9,387 nt of DNA, from the NCBI GenBank assembly GCA_021205005.1, contig JAJPYK010000010.1:1-9387 (forward strand). Direction: 5' to 3'. Shown piece by piece: positions 7,143 to 9,387 of this stretch; within the stretch, counting starts at the first letter, position 1, and every line of letters begins with the position of its first letter. A model generated the notes under the pieces. That model was not told the DNA's origin, did not search any database, and saw nothing but the letters and a program-made list of their open reading frames with translations. A program made the translations under genes and the position numbers. The DNA is from Paraprevotella sp. (GTDB taxonomy: Bacteria; Bacteroidota; Bacteroidia; Bacteroidales; Bacteroidaceae).

Positions 7143-7727
7143 ATGAAAACAAAAAAATGGATGACTGCCGCCATAGCTATGGTGTGCATGGTATTACTCA
7201 ACAGTTGTTCCTATAATAAAATGGTGGAAAAGGACGAAGACGTATCCACAGCATGGAGTAATGTGGAAACCCAATATCAACGTCGCGCCGACCTGATTCC
7301 AAACTTGGTCAGCACCGTAAAAGGATATGCCCAACACGAGAGCAGTACATTGGAGGCTGTAGTCGAAGCACGCAGCAAAGCCACGCAAATCACGGTAGAC
7401 CCCACCCATCTGACTGCAAATAAACTGGCCGAATATCAAAAAGCACAAGGCGAAGTAAGCTCGGCACTGGGCAAACTGCTGGCCGTAACAGAGAACTATC
7501 CCCAATTGCAAGCCAATGAGCATTTCTCGGAGTTGCAAGCCCAACTGGAAGGAACGGAAAACCGGATTACGGAAGCACGCAAACGTTACAACGAAGCCGT
7601 GCAGGACTACAATGTTCTGATACGTTCATTCCCCAACAACCTGTTTGCCGGCATGTTCGGATTCAGCAAGAAAGAAAAGTTCGAGGCTGACGCCGGCGCA
7701 TCGGCCGCACCCAAAGTGGAATTTTAA
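7143..7727 (+). CDS. lemA: LemA family lipoprotein
   Basis: The 194-residue product starts with a lipoprotein signal (KTKKWMTAAIAMVCMVLLNSC), where the lipobox LNSC places the lipid-bearing cysteine at residue 22; it is probably anchored in a membrane facing the periplasm. The rest is the helical LemA core with its conserved stretches VETQYQRRADLIPNLVSTVK (41-60) and YPQLQANEHFSELQAQLEGT (119-138), then ENRITEARKRYNEAVQDYN and the closing SFPNNLFAGMFGF (162-174). A short Ala-rich tail follows. Length matches the family. LemA genes often sit beside TPM-domain genes, as here (53-base gap), suggesting the two proteins work together at the envelope; the biochemical role of LemA is not established. 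No promoter box was seen in the AT-rich gap upstream. Confidence 0.94.
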   Translation: MKTKKWMTAAIAMVCMVLLNSCSYNKMVEKDEDVSTAWSNVETQYQRRADLIPNLVSTVKGYAQHESSTLEAVVEARSKATQITVDPTHLTANKLAEYQKAQGEVSSALGKLLAVTENYPQLQANEHFSELQAQLEGTENRITEARKRYNEAVQDYNVLIRSFPNNLFAGMFGFSKKEKFEADAGASAAPKVEF

Positions 7728-7759
7728 TCTTTACTCTCATTTATAACAGACTATCGCAC

Positions 7760-8926
7760 ATGAGCAATCAACGTTACATGATGCGCGGCGTATCGGCTGC
7801 CAAAGAGGACGTACACGACGCCATCAAAAACATCGACAAGGGTATTTTCCCCCAGGCATTCTGTAAAATCATCCCGGATATTTTGGGCGGGGATCCCGAA
7901 TACTGCAACATCATGCACGCCGACGGGGCCGGCACCAAATCTTCATTGGCTTATGCCTATTGGAAAGAAACCGGAGATCTGTCCGTATGGAAAGGCATAG
8001 CACAAGACGCCCTGATTATGAATACAGACGACTTGCTCTGCGTCGGGGCCGTAGACAACATATTGGTATCGTCGACCATCGGGCGTAACAAAATGTTGAT
8101 TCCCGGAGAAGTCATTAGCGCCATCATCAACGGAACGGACGAACTGCTGGCCGAAATGCGTAAAATGGGCATCGGCATCTACGCCACAGGCGGTGAGACG
8201 GCTGACGTAGGCGATTTGGTGCGCGCCATTATTGTAGACTCCACCGTGACCTGCCGTATGAAACGCAGCGATGTCATCGACAATGCCCACATCCGTCCTG
8301 GAGATGTAATTGTGGGGTTGAGCAGTTGCGGACAAGCCACTTACGAGAAAGAATACAACGGAGGAATGGGCAGCAACGGACTGACCAGTGCGCGACACGA
8401 TGTATTTGCCAAGTATATCGCCGAAAAATATCCCGAGACCTACGACAAGGCCGTACCGGAAGAATTGGTATACAGCGGAAGTTATCGTCTGACCGATGCA
8501 GTGGTAGGCGCACCGGTCAATGCCGGCAAGCTCGTACTCTCCCCTACCCGTACTTATGCCCCGGTGATCAAACAACTGCTGGACACCATGCGTGCCGATA
8601 TCCACGGCATGGTGCACTGCACAGGCGGTGCGCAGACCAAAGTACTGCATTTCGTAGGAGAGAATTGCCGGGTAATCAAAGATAATATGTTCCCCGTGCC
8701 GCCTTTGTTCAAGGCCATTGCCAAAGAAAGCGGAACAGACTGGAGTGAAATGTATAAGGTGTTCAACATGGGGCATCGTCTTGAGATCTACGTAGCGCCC
8801 GAACATGCGGAAAAGGTCATTGCTCTCTCCAGAAGCTTCCACATCGACGCGCAAGTCGTAGGGCACATAGAAGAGGGACGCCGTTCGCTAACCATCCGGA
8901 GCGAGTTCGGTGAATTCAATTATTAA
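7760..8926 (+). CDS. purM: AIR synthase (phosphoribosylformylglycinamidine cyclo-ligase), Bacteroidetes type
   Basis: This cytoplasmic enzyme closes the imidazole ring, converting FGAM to AIR with ATP in purine synthesis; AIR is later carboxylated to the CAIR used by PurC. The 388-residue product is longer than the roughly 345-residue E. coli enzyme and diverges in detail, yet keeps the PurM pattern in order: HADGAGTKSSLAY (53-65), NTDDLLCVGA (88-97), GGETADVGDLVR (144-155), GLTSARHDVF (207-216), SPTRTYAPVI (261-270), HCTGGAQTKVLHFVG (286-300) and FNMGHRLEIYV (335-345). The last three match the PTRxY, HITGGG and FNMGxG blocks of the family. It is the final gene of the operon, 32 bases after lemA. 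Because the family includes other PurM-like ATP enzymes (PurL, ThiL, HypE), the assignment rests on these motifs and the company of purC. Confidence 0.9.
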   Translation: MSNQRYMMRGVSAAKEDVHDAIKNIDKGIFPQAFCKIIPDILGGDPEYCNIMHADGAGTKSSLAYAYWKETGDLSVWKGIAQDALIMNTDDLLCVGAVDNILVSSTIGRNKMLIPGEVISAIINGTDELLAEMRKMGIGIYATGGETADVGDLVRAIIVDSTVTCRMKRSDVIDNAHIRPGDVIVGLSSCGQATYEKEYNGGMGSNGLTSARHDVFAKYIAEKYPETYDKAVPEELVYSGSYRLTDAVVGAPVNAGKLVLSPTRTYAPVIKQLLDTMRADIHGMVHCTGGAQTKVLHFVGENCRVIKDNMFPVPPLFKAIAKESGTDWSEMYKVFNMGHRLEIYVAPEHAEKVIALSRSFHIDAQVVGHIEEGRRSLTIRSEFGEFNY

Positions 8927-8931
8927 AAACG

Positions 8932-8955
8932 GGAAGAGCATATAACTCCTCTTCC
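8932..8955 (-). terminator. Terminator oriented for the minus-strand gene at the right edge
   Basis: GGAAGAG (8932-8938) pairs perfectly with CTCTTCC (8949-8955) around a ten-base loop. On the minus strand the stem is followed by CGTTTTTAATA, a fair T-tract; on the plus strand there is none (GATCTGTAC follows). It is therefore better suited to stop leftward transcription from the gene ending at 9182 than to end purM, though a weak effect on purM mRNA is possible. It now lies about 226 bases beyond that stop because a 184-bp element separates them. Confidence 0.5.
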
Positions 8956-8964
8956 GATCTGTAC

Positions 8965-9148
8965 AAGAGGGTGTGTCATAATTCAAAAAGCACTTTGAAA
9001 AAGTAATAATCAGAAACTTCATTCAATAAAAACAACCATATAGAGCTTCGTGGAGAGCTTTATAAGGTTGTTTTTGCTTAGTTCAACGGAGGATACTTAC
9101 AGATTATAAGTTGTCAATCTCAAAATTTGAATTATGACACACCCTCTT
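8965..9148. mobile_element. MITE-like element with 23-bp perfect terminal inverted repeats
   Basis: The 23 bases at 8965-8987 are the exact reverse complement of 9126-9148; the ends begin AAGAGGGTGTGTCATAAT. The true element boundary may be the G at 8967 (180 bp). Between the repeats there is no open reading frame of note, and a long hairpin sits at the centre. Short length, perfect ends and no transposase fit a miniature inverted-repeat transposable element mobilised in trans by a relative with the same ends; the family is not identified. No convincing direct repeat flanks it (CTGTACAA on the left, TTTTCAAC on the right when cut at 8967 and 9146), so target duplication is absent or decayed. 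Confidence 0.75.
9028..9075. terminator. Bidirectional terminator hairpin inside the MITE-like element
   Basis: AAAAACAACC (9028-9037) pairs exactly with GGTTGTTTTT (9066-9075). After one mismatch, the stem continues through TATA and AGCT with two G-U pairs to a six-base loop (9049-9054), about 20 pairs in all. Both outer ends carry a run of five A or T, so the RNA from either strand ends in a U-tract. It can stop read-through from purM as well as leftward transcription from the right-edge gene. The structure is read directly; activity is inferred. Confidence 0.7.
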
Positions 9149-9181
9149 TTCAACTTTGATTCCACACAAGTTTCCGTGATC

Positions 9182-9387
9182 TCATCGACGAGCACGGACC
9201 TGAATGAGCTCCGCTCCCTTCAGCCATAACCAACTCATGCCGATGGACAATATGATACCGACGATACCGGAAAGACTATTCCCGACTTCCGCCCCCAAGG
9301 AAACCACATTATAATCCGGAAAGAATTGCAGTGAAGATACTGTTTCTTTGAGTGTGTCTGATTGAAGGCACAAAAAAGGGACCTGAC
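9182..9387 (-). CDS. C-terminal end of a membrane protein, cut by the window edge (possibly CbiM/PDGLE-type)
   Basis: A reading frame open to the right edge of the window ends in TGA at 9184-9182. About 67 residues are visible; the true start lies outside, and the TTG at 9373 is only an internal codon. The visible part has QFFPDYNVVSLGAEVGNSLS followed by one hydrophobic helix (GIVGIILSIGMSWLWLKGAEL) and a basic end (QVRARR). The sequence 'PDY..(V/P).LG...SLSGIVG' followed by a single membrane helix resembles the PDGLE/CbiN-like C-terminal part of cobalt or nickel ECF transporter components such as CbiM. That match is from memory and is tentative; any polytopic membrane protein could end this way. 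The gene converges on purM. Confidence 0.5.
   Translation of the reverse strand, partial: QVPFLCLQSDTLKETVSSLQFFPDYNVVSLGAEVGNSLSGIVGIILSIGMSWLWLKGAELIQVRARR

Noticed and set aside
7943..8866. A 307-codon open frame on the minus strand, opposite purM
   Set aside because: purM on the other strand has the full family motif set; the antisense translation has no recognisable domain and is a codon-bias shadow.
8965..9148. CRISPR repeat or riboswitch as an explanation of the inverted repeats
   Set aside because: Only two copies exist, in inverted orientation, with no spacers and no downstream gene on the same strand, so a MITE fits better.

Overview
The window looks like chromosomal DNA of a Bacteroidales bacterium, probably Parabacteroides or a close relative; the genus is inferred. 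The reasons are Bacteroidetes-type promoter boxes (TAnnTTTG), a menaquinone-type methyltransferase next to Bacteroidetes-style PurC and PurM enzymes, a LemA lipoprotein with the LNSC lipobox typical of the phylum, and the gene order phoH-purC-menG-aroE-hydrolase, which I recall from Bacteroides relatives (memory, not a search).

Left part (1-1531, minus strand): two exported proteins. One is a DUF5715-like protein that keeps the spacing of zinc ligands of M15 D-Ala-D-Ala carboxypeptidases. Downstream of it is a small Spy/CpxP-like periplasmic protein. A 20-bp perfect palindrome lies between them, and a textbook terminator closes the unit at the left edge. A divergent promoter region (about 1532-1618) drives this pair leftwards and the large operon rightwards.

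Middle part (1619-8926, plus strand): eight tightly packed genes with no terminator between them, hence a probable single operon: phoH-type RNA-linked ATPase, purC (purine synthesis), menG (last step of menaquinone synthesis), aroE (shikimate, hence chorismate for menaquinone and aromatic amino acids), a membrane-anchored alpha/beta hydrolase, a TPM-domain membrane protein, a LemA lipoprotein and a PurM-type AIR synthase. PurC and PurM bracket the unit. The TPM gene is unusual: an in-frame TAA at 6247-6249 separates a perfect signal peptide (6163-6246) from the mature protein (from 6259) in the same frame, so the gene is either broken or its export is altered.

Right part (8927-9387): a 184-bp non-coding element with 23-bp perfect terminal inverted repeats, which looks like a MITE. 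At its centre is a strong hairpin with a T-tract on both strands, so it may act as a portable bidirectional terminator. It sits between a minus-strand partial gene that runs off the right edge (possibly the C-terminal PDGLE-like segment of a cobalt/nickel ECF transporter) and what looks like that gene's original terminator beside the purM stop.
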